Assembly: GCA_018064605.1 (NCBI GenBank)
Contig: JAGHUX010000036.1
Location: 1-64,000 of the forward strand
Length of the DNA stretch: 64,000 bases
Reading direction: 5' to 3'
From: Candidatus Limimorpha caballi
GTDB taxonomy: Bacteria > Bacteroidota > Bacteroidia > Bacteroidales > F082
The translations under genes and the position numbers were made by a program. Below, one piece after another: positions 18,826-27,268 of the stretch. Each line of letters begins with the position of its first letter. The stretch's first letter is position 1. The notes beneath the pieces are model-generated. The model searched no databases. It was not told where the DNA came from and was given only the letters and a program-made list of their open reading frames with translations.

Positions 18826-19368
18826 TCAATAGTTTTCGGCTTTGATTTGGAAGTACGACTGCGGATGATTGCACACCGGGCACATTTGCGGGGCTTTCTT
18901 GCCGACGACGATGTGGCCGCAGTTGGCGCACTGCCAGACCATGTCACCGTCGCGTGAGAAGACGATGCCGTTTTCGATGTTCGCCAAAAGTTTGCGGTAA
19001 CGTTCCTCGTGCTCCTTTTCGATATTGCCGACCATCTTGAACAGAGCGGCGATTTTCGTGAAGCCTTCCTCGCGTGCGACCGCCTCGAATGCGGCGTACA
19101 TGTCGGTCCACTCGTAGTTCTCACCGTCGGCGGCGTCCTTCAGATTCGTGACTGTGTCGGGCACCTCGTTGCCTTCATGAAGAAGTTTGAACCAGATTTT
19201 CGCGTGTTCTTTCTCGTTGTTCGCGGTCTCCTCGAAGAGGTCTGCAATCTGGTTGTAGCCCTCCTTACGAGCCTTTGATGCGTAGTAGCTGTACTTGTTT
19301 CTTGCCATTGATTCGCCCGCGAAGGCAGCCTGCAAGTTGGCTTCTGTCTTTGAACCTTTTAATTCCAT
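18826..19368 (-). CDS. Rubrerythrin
   Basis: [31 protein letters not shown]-terminal rubredoxin [20 protein letters not shown]. Confidence 0.96.
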   Translation of the reverse strand: MELKGSKTEANLQAAFAGESMARNKYSYYASKARKEGYNQIADLFEETANNEKEHAKIWFKLLHEGNEVPDTVTNLKDAADGENYEWTDMYAAFEAVAREEGFTKIAALFKMVGNIEKEHEERYRKLLANIENGIVFSRDGDMVWQCANCGHIVVGKKAPQMCPVCNHPQSYFQIKAENY

Positions 19369-19707
19369 AATGTTGATTATTAGATGTTTACTTGGTTAAA
19401 CCAGCGTTCCCAAACTTGTCATTTCCATATTATAACAAATTTAAAAACCATGCAAAGATATGATTTTTTATTCTATAATTGAAAGTCGTATCAAATTAAA
19501 GTGTAATTTTACAGTTCAAAGCGGCGACGGCGCACCGGCCACAGGCTGGCGGCGGGGCTGGCTACAATCTGACAGATGTTTGGTTCGTTTTCTTTGATAA
19601 ACTCATGTAATTCTGATTGTTTCATATTCATTATACAATTTGTTGATTTTGATTGAATGTTATAAATACAAAGATAGTCAATTTTGCTGGATTAGGACAA
19701 AAAATCA

Positions 19708-19781
19708 GTAGAGACGCGATTCATCGCGTCTTTACAAGCGGATTATATTATCACAAGAGACGCGATGAATCGCGTCTCTAC
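19708..19781. repeat. Two palindromic GTAGAGACGCGATTCATCGCGTCT elements
   Basis: 19708-19735 and 19756-19781, each self-complementary and nearly identical. Confidence 0.9.
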
Positions 19782-19785
19782 AATT

Positions 19786-19936
19786 GAATCATGTTATCAC
19801 AAGGATTTATCTCACGCCGAGCCGCTACGAAGACTCGTCGCTGGAATACACGGGCATTAACTGCCATGAAAACGACAGCTACATCGGGGTATTCGACGCG
19901 AAAGTCGCGGCAGACAGAGTCATCGTCGGGAAATGA
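19786..19936 (+). pseudogene. C-terminal gene fragment without a usable start
   Basis: Frame LNHVITRIYLTPSRYEDSSLEYTGINCHENDSYIGVFDAKVAADRVIVGK* follows an in-frame stop and ends just before a strong terminator. Confidence 0.45.
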
Positions 19937-19941
19937 AGAAG

Positions 19942-19975
19942 AAGGCCTGGTCAAACTCTTGTTAGACCAGGCCTT
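19942..19975 (+). terminator. Hairpin AAGGCCTGGTC / GACCAGGCCTT
   Basis: 11-bp perfect stem, 12-nt loop; no long T tract. Confidence 0.65.
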
Positions 19976-20011
19976 GTATCAAGTCGGCTTTACAGACAAA
20001 TCTTCCAATCC

Positions 20012-20989
20012 TCAATCAAATATATTTTGCAGTTCGCCATTGAATTTTATTGCGAAATCATGCTGTTCGGAGCCTTTTGTCACAACAATGTTTTCTGAAG
20101 AAATATTGTAATGCGCGTCCCCGTCTTTTTCAATATATAAAGTACCTTCAGCGCCCACAAACGACTGTTCGATGGCAGCTTTTGGATTCGCCAAGAACTC
20201 TATGATATTTACGTCCGTCATGTAGGCCACATTCGGGAGCATTAGCACCGGGTCGATATGGACGTCAAAAGTTCCTGCGGGGAACTCCATCGCTGGGGAG
20301 AGCAGTGCAACAACGTTTGTCCTGGTTGTGTCTGTCGCGGCAGGATCGTTTTCGCAGAAGAAAGCTATGGAGAAGTCACGGCCTTCAAATGAGGATGTCA
20401 GCAACATCGGGACCTTGATGTCATGCGATTCTCCATCAATGGTAAATGAGGCCTCCGTCGGTGGCGTTGGGACAACGGGCATCGAATATGTCCCGTCATA
20501 GTAAAGTTCAAAATCAACAGTTTCGCCAGAAAAAACGAGTTCTTCGTTGGTCATTTTCACACCGCTTGTGGTAATCCGTATGTTATTTCCTTCGCCGGTG
20601 ATTTTTGCAGAGCCTTCCGTCGCGAAGTATGCGTTTTTAAGCATTTCATCGATAGATGTAGTTCCGTTACCGGTCATGGCGAGCAACATGGGGGTCGTTT
20701 CTGTGAGAATGACAGAGAGTCCCATGTCGCCTGTTTGAATTTCACCGCCAAGGAATATGAATCCAACGGCATCGGAAATGTCGTTTTCCGACTTTCTGAT
20801 GAGGAGCATTGTACAGTCTTTTCCTTGAACGGTCACTTTGCCCGCCAAGGCACAGCCCAAATCATAAGTGTTGCCGTCAAGTTTGAAGGCGTTGCTGACG
20901 GACGGATTGTCGTCATCGCTTTTGCTGCAGGATGTGAATGACAGCATCGCTGCGGCAATCATCATGAATGATATGAATAACTTTTTCAT
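20012..20989 (-). CDS. Hypothetical lipoprotein
   Basis: MKKLFISFMMIAAAMLSFTSCSKSDDDN lipobox. Confidence 0.75.
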   Translation of the reverse strand: MKKLFISFMMIAAAMLSFTSCSKSDDDNPSVSNAFKLDGNTYDLGCALAGKVTVQGKDCTMLLIRKSENDISDAVGFIFLGGEIQTGDMGLSVILTETTPMLLAMTGNGTTSIDEMLKNAYFATEGSAKITGEGNNIRITTSGVKMTNEELVFSGETVDFELYYDGTYSMPVVPTPPTEASFTIDGESHDIKVPMLLTSSFEGRDFSIAFFCENDPAATDTTRTNVVALLSPAMEFPAGTFDVHIDPVLMLPNVAYMTDVNIIEFLANPKAAIEQSFVGAEGTLYIEKDGDAHYNISSENIVVTKGSEQHDFAIKFNGELQNIFD

Positions 20990-21059
20990 TTTTTTGATAT
21001 TAAACAGTTTTTTAATGCAAACGAAATGAACAAAACACTCTAATTGTGTCAACTACACT

Positions 21060-21099
21060 AAAAAATGAGTTTGATAATAATATGTCGAACTCATTTTTT
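21060..21099. terminator. Bidirectional-type terminator hairpin
   Basis: AAAAAATGAGTT ... AACTCATTTTTT. Confidence 0.85.
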
Positions 21100-21167
21100 A
21101 ACCTGACAAATGACGTTATCTGTCTAACGTCTCGTTTTTAGAAACCAAGGAGTCAATTTGAACTTTA

Positions 21168-21335
21168 TTAGTTGTTCTGCTCAAGATCAATGACATCAGA
21201 TTCTGTTTCAACACCGTTTTCAATAGTGTTTTCAACATTCAGCATGTCGGGGGCAATCGTGTCATCGTGTTTACAATTTGTAAAAAGCGTCATTCCACCA
21301 ACTAAAAGCAGAACTGCTATTAATACTTTTTTCAT
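21168..21335 (-). CDS. Small lipoprotein, 55 aa (not in the supplied ORF track)
   Basis: MKKVLIAVLLLVGGMTLFTNCKHDDTIAPDMLNVENTIENGVETESDVIDLEQNN; lipobox LFTNC; terminator follows. Confidence 0.65.
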   Translation of the reverse strand: MKKVLIAVLLLVGGMTLFTNCKHDDTIAPDMLNVENTIENGVETESDVIDLEQNN

Positions 21336-21555
21336 TGTGATTTATTTTTAATGCATGGACTTCTGTTTTTGCTTTTTCCACGCCGCCATTCTGAATTTCG
21401 CGAAGTCCGTTTAACGAAATCCAAAATGGAAACGACGCTGCAAAGTTACATTTTTTTATGATTTATTCATTTTTTTTCAAAAAAAAAATTTGAATACCAA
21501 TAATTTAACACAAATTCACATCATCTTCTTCATAAAACAGCAGAAAAATGTCGGC

Positions 21556-22797
21556 TTACTCGCTGTCGTTCATAAGAAACGGTTCCAAGAAATCAAACCA
21601 TCCCATATAAGTCAGCAGGAACTCAGCCCCGGACATGAAATGATCTGGGAAAGTCAGGTCGGTCAACGTCGAATTTGGCCATGCATCTTTGGCTAAGACA
21701 GAACATTCGCATGGCACGATGTCGTCATCCGGACAATGAAACAGTTTCACGGGAGTCTGCGGAGCCGTCTTAATCAGTGAATTCTTTTCCAAGGCGACGA
21801 AAAATCTTTGAATATCTTCATTTCCGTTATATTCTGAAGAAGCCGCGTAAAAATCCGGATGGATGACTTTCGAGATCGTATCGCCGAGGATTTCGTGAAG
21901 ATACGACACCTGCGTGTTATCAAAAAGCTTGTCATAACCCTTGTCGAAAATCCTCCGGGCATACATGTTATGATAATTCAAATCCAGATGCTCGCCGTAA
22001 TTCATGCCTCTGATAACAAATGGAATATACCCGTTCCTTGAGAACGTCTGGTCGGGACTTGCTGTAAAGCGGTTGAAGAACCTAACCAAATCGTATGGCC
22101 CCGCACCAGCCCACACATCATCTATCCTATCCTGCATCCCCCGCGACTCCATCTCAAGCAAAGTAGATATTGTGGCGGCACCGCCCTGAGAATAACCCAT
22201 CAGCACTATTTTGTCGTCATTACGTGCCAAATCAGTCTGTTCGAGATATTGCTCCGCAGCGGAAAACATATCCGCACAAGTCGTGCCTGTGAGAGATGAA
22301 ACCAGATAGGGATGAAGGAGATCAGGCTGTTCCGTACTGCCATAACCCAGGTAATCAGCCAAAACGACGACATCGCCGTTGACAGCCGGAGCCGCTTCCA
22401 TCGGAAACCCAATCGTTGACGGCGCCACGTTGATGTCACAAGTGCCGTGCTGCACACTCACTATCTTGTCGTATTCCGTAAGTGAAGTCGGATAAGTAAT
22501 AATGCCTGAAGCTGTTACGACATCACCGTCAACGCCCGTCGTCGTGTATAAAATGCTCACGACCCTGACATCACGTACAAGTGTGGCAATTAAACCTTCA
22601 AACGCCGCAATAGGCTGAATCTGAGAACAAATGGAATGTGCCACTTCGCGTTTTGTCATAACGACATCTTTCGTCACCGATACAAGTTGTCCTGTCTTTG
22701 TCTCTTCAGAATTATTGTTTAAAGAATCGTCGTCTGACTTATTGCATGCTGCGCAAAACAGGAGCGCAAATGCGAAAATGAATAATTTTCTCTTCAT
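21556..22797 (-). CDS. Alpha/beta-hydrolase (secretory lipase-like) lipoprotein
   Basis: CAACNKSDDD lipobox; VVVLADYLGYGSTEQPDLLHPY; VLMGYSQGGAATIS (GxSxG). Confidence 0.85.
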   Translation of the reverse strand: MKRKLFIFAFALLFCAACNKSDDDSLNNNSEETKTGQLVSVTKDVVMTKREVAHSICSQIQPIAAFEGLIATLVRDVRVVSILYTTTGVDGDVVTASGIITYPTSLTEYDKIVSVQHGTCDINVAPSTIGFPMEAAPAVNGDVVVLADYLGYGSTEQPDLLHPYLVSSLTGTTCADMFSAAEQYLEQTDLARNDDKIVLMGYSQGGAATISTLLEMESRGMQDRIDDVWAGAGPYDLVRFFNRFTASPDQTFSRNGYIPFVIRGMNYGEHLDLNYHNMYARRIFDKGYDKLFDNTQVSYLHEILGDTISKVIHPDFYAASSEYNGNEDIQRFFVALEKNSLIKTAPQTPVKLFHCPDDDIVPCECSVLAKDAWPNSTLTDLTFPDHFMSGAEFLLTYMGWFDFLEPFLMNDSE

Positions 22798-22874
22798 CTG
22801 TTTTATAAATGAATTCAGGCGGCAAAGTTACATCTTTTTTTGAAAAACAGAATCATCGTCGGGAAATGAAGTGG

Positions 22875-23390
22875 CTAAAAGCACTTCCGTTCCAGCATCT
22901 CCGCGAACGCGATCTTGAACCACGCCGTGTAATTTTCGGGATGTTTTTCGATGTCGGACTTGATGTTTTCGACGGTCTCGTATTTGTACGTATCGACTTC
23001 TTCCTTATTAATCAAAGGTGTATTGTCTGAAGTCCCGATGAAGACATGGTCAAACTCATGTTCGGTGAGACCTTGCATCACGTCGGCCTTATAGATGAAG
23101 CTGAAAATCTCCTTCAGTTCGCATTCCATGCCCATCTCCTCCATGAGGCGGCGTTTTGTCGCGGCTCCGAGACTCTCGCCGTCGCGCGGATGGCTGCAGC
23201 AGGTGTTCGTCCACAGCCCGGGCGTGTGGTATTTCGTCAAGGCGCGGCGCTGGAGAAGCATCTCCTTTTTCGAGTTGAAGATGAAAATCGAGAACGCGCG
23301 GTGCAACGTCGGGTTGACGTGAGCTTCCATCTTCTCCATCAGCCCGACCTGATTATCTTGATTGTCAACGAGTACTACGTATTCCGGCAT
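22875..23390 (-). CDS. idi: Isopentenyl-diphosphate Delta-isomerase (type I)
   Basis: VNPTLHRAFSIFIFNSKKEMLLQRRALTKYHTPGLWTNTCCSHPRDGESLGAATKRRLMEEMG (Nudix). Confidence 0.95.
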   Translation of the reverse strand: MPEYVVLVDNQDNQVGLMEKMEAHVNPTLHRAFSIFIFNSKKEMLLQRRALTKYHTPGLWTNTCCSHPRDGESLGAATKRRLMEEMGMECELKEIFSFIYKADVMQGLTEHEFDHVFIGTSDNTPLINKEEVDTYKYETVENIKSDIEKHPENYTAWFKIAFAEMLERKCF

Positions 23391-23408
23391 TGTCACTTTT
23401 TCCGTTTG

Positions 23409-23443
23409 CCGGGTACATGTCAGCTTCGCTGCCATGTACTCGG
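23409..23443. other. Long hairpin between ychF and idi
   Basis: CCGGGTACATGTCAGCTTCGCTGCCATGTACTCGG: 15 pairs incl. one G-T, one internal mismatch, TTC loop. Confidence 0.8.
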
Positions 23444-23489
23444 TTATTCAAATAATGCCTTACAGGCACATTTTTTCTGTTATTTATTA

Positions 23490-24557
23490 CTACACGTTAA
23501 ACCTTATATTAATAATGTCGCCGTCCTTCACGACGTAAGTCTTGCCTTCGACGCCGAACTTTCCGGCTTCCTTGACGGCCTGTTCGGAGCCGTAGTGCAG
23601 GAAGTCTTCGGTGCTCATCACCTCGGCGCGGATGAAGCCGCGTTGCAGGTCGCTGTGGATGACGCCCGCCGCCATCGGAGCCGTGTCGCCGACGTGTATT
23701 GTCCAAGCGCGGGTCTCATCGGGGCCTGTGGTGAAGAACGACTGCAGTTTCAAGGTGCTGTACGCCAGACGCACGAGGCGGTTCACGCCGGGTTCGGTCA
23801 GGCCGGCGTCCTCCATGAAGAGCTGACGGTCGTCCTCGTCGAGTTCGGCGATTTCCGACTCAAGCTTGCCCGCCAAAATCACCATGTCTTCGCCGTGAAG
23901 CGCGGCCTTCACCGCCTCGGTGTATTTGTTTCCCGTCAGGGCCGAAGCGTCGTCAACGTTGCAGACGTACATGATCGGCTTGACCGTGAGCAGCTGAATG
24001 TCCTGGATATATTTCTTGTCTTCCTCGGAGACGTCGGCGGTGCGGGCGTTCTGCATGTTTTCGAGAACCTCCTTATAAATCGAAAGGACCTCGAAGGCGC
24101 GTTTGTTGTCCTTGTCGCCGTTCTTGAGCAGTTTCTCGACGCGTTGCAGCTTGCGTGTCACGAGGTCGAGGTCGCGCACCTGAAGCTCAAGGTCAACGAG
24201 TTCCATGTCGCGGACGGGGTCGATGCTTCCTTCGCTGTGCGGGACGTTCGGGTCGTCGAAGCAGCGCAGCACGTGGATGAGCGCATCGACGGTCTGGACT
24301 TCGGCGAGGAGTTTGTTGCCGACACCCTGTCCGCCCCTGCTGAGGCCCGGAAGGTCAACGATCTCGACCGTCGCCGGAATGACTTTCCTCGAATGAGAGA
24401 TGTTGTCGATGAGTTTGAGGCGTTCGTCCTTGACCTCGCACATCCCGATATTCGACTTTGTAGCAAAGCCTATTTCAGCTTTAGTGTTTGATATACAATT
24501 AAATATAGTTGTCTTTCCAGTATTTGAAAGACCGATGATTCCGCAATTGAGTGCCAT
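23490..24557 (-). CDS. ychF: Redox-regulated ATPase YchF/Ola1
   Basis: MALNCGIIGLSNTGKTTIFNCISN; VEIVDLPGLSRGGQGVGNKLLAEVQTVDALIHVLRCF; C-terminal TGS domain. Confidence 0.97.
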   Translation of the reverse strand: MALNCGIIGLSNTGKTTIFNCISNTKAEIGFATKSNIGMCEVKDERLKLIDNISHSRKVIPATVEIVDLPGLSRGGQGVGNKLLAEVQTVDALIHVLRCFDDPNVPHSEGSIDPVRDMELVDLELQVRDLDLVTRKLQRVEKLLKNGDKDNKRAFEVLSIYKEVLENMQNARTADVSEEDKKYIQDIQLLTVKPIMYVCNVDDASALTGNKYTEAVKAALHGEDMVILAGKLESEIAELDEDDRQLFMEDAGLTEPGVNRLVRLAYSTLKLQSFFTTGPDETRAWTIHVGDTAPMAAGVIHSDLQRGFIRAEVMSTEDFLHYGSEQAVKEAGKFGVEGKTYVVKDGDIINIRFNV

Positions 24558-24696
24558 CTTTTTAAATTTTTGCAAAAATACAAAAAAGACTTCAGCCATC
24601 GGTCACCTGCCATCAGTTTTTTATCAAAAAATAGAAATGCGTCAAACATGTCAAATTTAGTCATATTTTTGCGCGAAATTTTTCAAAGGAAAAAGA

Positions 24697-25677
24697 ATGT
24701 TTGTCGGAGAATTGATTTCGTTAGGCGTCGCCCTTTCGTGGACCGCCACTGCGCTTTTCGCCGAGGTCGGCTCGAAGCGGATGGGGTCGTTGCCGTTCAA
24801 CACGATACGTATGACGATGTCGCTCGCGTTCCTCGTCGTCACCCTTTGGCTGGTGATGGGAGTCCCCTACCCGCGTTACGCCGACGGCGGCACATGGACG
24901 TGGCTGCTGCTTTCGGGCGTGGTCGGCTACGTCATCGGCGACTACTGTCTGATGCAGGGTTACATCCACATCGGGTCGCGTTTCGGGCAGCTTTTCATGA
25001 CTTTGTCGGCACCCACGGCGGCCATCACCGGACGAGTCTTTCTCGGCGAGCAGATGCGTCCGACGGCCATCATCGGAATGATTATCACATTAAGCGGCAT
25101 CGCACTGTCCATCTTGTCAAAAAGCGATGACTCCCAACAGCATAGCATTCGTTTCAAGCTTCCCGCGAGAGGTGTTTTCTATGCGGCGATGGCTGGTATC
25201 TGCCAAGGTTTCGGGCTTGTGCTGAGCAAAATCGGGCTGACACATTACGATGCAGCATTGTCCGCCGTCGGCATCGCGCACGACGCGGTGTTTGAAGGCG
25301 CGTTGTTGCAGTTGCCAGCCAGCGTCAGCATGTCGTTTGCCGCCACCACCATCCGCGCCTACATCGGGCTCATCGGTTTCTTCCTGGCTTTGATGATCTT
25401 CAACAGAGACGGCTTGGAGAAGCTCCGTCGCGCCGTCAGCGACCGCAAGGCGATGTGGTGCGTGTTCGCCTCCACCATCTTCGGCCCGTTCATCGGTGTC
25501 AGCGCGTCGTTGCTCGCCACGCAGTTCACATCTGCCGGCATCGCGCAGACGCTCTTCGCACTCACGCCGATACTCATCATCGCGCCGGCGGCGGTGCTTT
25601 TCCACCAGAAGGTGACAGCGCGTGAGGTGGTCGGGGCAGTTGTCAGCGTGGCGGGAGTCTGCTTGTTTTTCGTGTAA
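24697..25677 (+). CDS. DMT family (EamA) transporter
   Basis: Ten-TM pattern, two EamA-like halves (LISLGVALSWTATALFAE...; ALTPILIIAPAAVLFHQKVTAREVVGAVVSVAGV). Confidence 0.88.
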   Translation: MFVGELISLGVALSWTATALFAEVGSKRMGSLPFNTIRMTMSLAFLVVTLWLVMGVPYPRYADGGTWTWLLLSGVVGYVIGDYCLMQGYIHIGSRFGQLFMTLSAPTAAITGRVFLGEQMRPTAIIGMIITLSGIALSILSKSDDSQQHSIRFKLPARGVFYAAMAGICQGFGLVLSKIGLTHYDAALSAVGIAHDAVFEGALLQLPASVSMSFAATTIRAYIGLIGFFLALMIFNRDGLEKLRRAVSDRKAMWCVFASTIFGPFIGVSASLLATQFTSAGIAQTLFALTPILIIAPAAVLFHQKVTAREVVGAVVSVAGVCLFFV

Positions 25678-25839
25678 CAAGTGCCGGAAACAATCAAATT
25701 GATTGAATCGTGGACAAGTCCCAAAAAGTTCATGGAGTCATCATTAACTTCAATTATGGAATAAAAAGTCTTTGATTTCTCCACTTTTTTTCATCCGAAC
25801 CATTTTATGCTTATTTTTGCGGCTTAAAACCACGCAATC

Positions 25840-26523
25840 ATGTCAAATAACGAAATTGGTTATGTCTATATCCTGACCAATCCAAGTTTCAGGGAAGACT
25901 GGGTTAAGATTGGGAAAAGCTCGCGTCCTGTTGACGTGAGGTCGAAGGAACTCGACAACACCGCTGTACCTCTTCCCTTTGAGATTTATGCCACCTTGAA
26001 GACATCAAAATACGCCATAGTTGAAAAGCAGATACACAAACAGATTGACAGACTTACCGACTTGAGGATCAGGCAGAACCGTGAGTTTTTCAACATCGCG
26101 CCGGATGTCGCCCTTGATATTATGCGCGACATCGCTGACTTGCTCGATGACGCCGAAATTGCGGTGTACGTGAATGGCAAACCAATGATATCCAAAGACA
26201 AAGACGAGGATAAAAAAATAAAAGACGAGGTAGAGACAAAGAAACACTTGGCTTCAAAGCCATCCTTCAAATTCCCAATGATCGGCTTGAAAGTCGGTGA
26301 TGTCGTGACATTCTCACCGACCGGCGTTGAAGTGAGAGTCGCAACTGACAACAAGGTCGAATATGAAGGAAGATTGTGGTCACTGTCAGCATTCACTGCG
26401 ACATTTATGCCAATCGAAAAGCAAAACACTTCCGGTGCCTATCAGGGGCCGAAGTACTTCACATACAAAGGTAAGACTCTGAATGATTTGAGAAATGAGA
26501 ACGAAGGCATGACAGCAGAATGA
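25840..26523 (+). CDS. GIY-YIG nuclease (T5orf172-type) with C-terminal DUF4357-like domain
   Basis: GYVYILTNPSFREDWVKIGKSSRPVDVRSKEL; C-terminal EYEGRLWSLSAFTATFM. Confidence 0.8.
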   Translation: MSNNEIGYVYILTNPSFREDWVKIGKSSRPVDVRSKELDNTAVPLPFEIYATLKTSKYAIVEKQIHKQIDRLTDLRIRQNREFFNIAPDVALDIMRDIADLLDDAEIAVYVNGKPMISKDKDEDKKIKDEVETKKHLASKPSFKFPMIGLKVGDVVTFSPTGVEVRVATDNKVEYEGRLWSLSAFTATFMPIEKQNTSGAYQGPKYFTYKGKTLNDLRNENEGMTAE

Positions 26524-26544
26524 TGTGGTGGCAGGTTTCGCGTT

Positions 26545-27003
26545 TCATGGTTGATAACCACGCAGAAACCCCTCACATCCTTCAACTATGTCGTCAAACG
26601 TCTTCTCAAAATCGCCGGTGTACCAAGGGTCGGCGACATCGCGGCGTTTGCCGGCATGCGACATCATCAGCGAAATCTTGCCATCGGTGTCCTCGCCGAG
26701 GAGCCTCCTCAAATTCCGCAGGTTGTTTTCATCCATCGCGATGATGAAATCGTAGTATTCATAGTCGCAGTGCGTAATCTGGCGGGCCATGCGGCTGCCG
26801 TATCTCACGCCTTTCCGCGACAGAATCCGTCGCGCCGGAGGATAGATGTCGTTGCCGATCTCCTCGGTCGAGGTCGCCGCCGACGCAATCTCGAACTCGT
26901 CAGCCATGCCGGATTTCTCCACCATGTCCTTCAAAATATATTCCGCCATCGGACTGCGGCAGATATTCCCGTGGCAGACGAAAAGCACTTTATGTTTTCT
27001 CAT
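26545..27003 (-). CDS. Low molecular weight protein-tyrosine phosphatase
   Basis: VLFVCHGNICRSPMAEYILKDM; C-terminal DVADPWYTGDFEKTFDDIVEGC. Confidence 0.96.
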   Translation of the reverse strand: MRKHKVLFVCHGNICRSPMAEYILKDMVEKSGMADEFEIASAATSTEEIGNDIYPPARRILSRKGVRYGSRMARQITHCDYEYYDFIIAMDENNLRNLRRLLGEDTDGKISLMMSHAGKRRDVADPWYTGDFEKTFDDIVEGCEGFLRGYQP

Positions 27004-27125
27004 TTTAATTTTTTCGGCAAAATTACAAAAAAGTCGCGAAAATGGATTTGTTTTCCCACAAGTCGCGAAAATACATCCATGAATATTTTTTTCAAGAAAA
27101 AGTTATTGTGTATCAAAACTTTTTG

Positions 27126-27133
27126 TATTTTTG
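27126..27133 (+). promoter_or_regulatory. Bacteroidetes -7 element TATTTTTG upstream of rpsA
   Basis: TAnnTTTG; about 140-nt leader to the ATG. Confidence 0.55.
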
Positions 27134-27268
27134 CGCCTCGTTCAAATCTTATCCCAAAATTGATTTTTCAAATTGAAAATCAATGATTTGAAAATTATTA
27201 ATTAAAGTCAAACAATCCTCGGTGTTTTAATTTGGGAGGAATATCGGGTACAATTTTACAAAAAATAA

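Noticed and set aside
19509-19625. 38-aa minus-strand ORF MKQSELHEFIKENEPNICQIVASPAASLWPVRRRRFEL
   Set aside because: No family recognised; second half looks like GC-rich repeat-derived sequence; possibly a gene fragment but unsupported
23046-24491. 481-aa plus-strand ORF
   Set aside because: Antisense to idi and ychF, both clear conserved genes
25681-25765. Short plus-strand reading frame VPETIKLIESWTSPKKFMESSLTSIME
   Set aside because: Only a GTG start, no recognised family; could be a remnant but evidence too thin
27234-27240. GGGAGGA as a Shine-Dalgarno for rpsA
   Set aside because: About 28 nt from the ATG, too far for a normal SD, and this phylum rarely uses SDs; kept only as a low-weight leader remark
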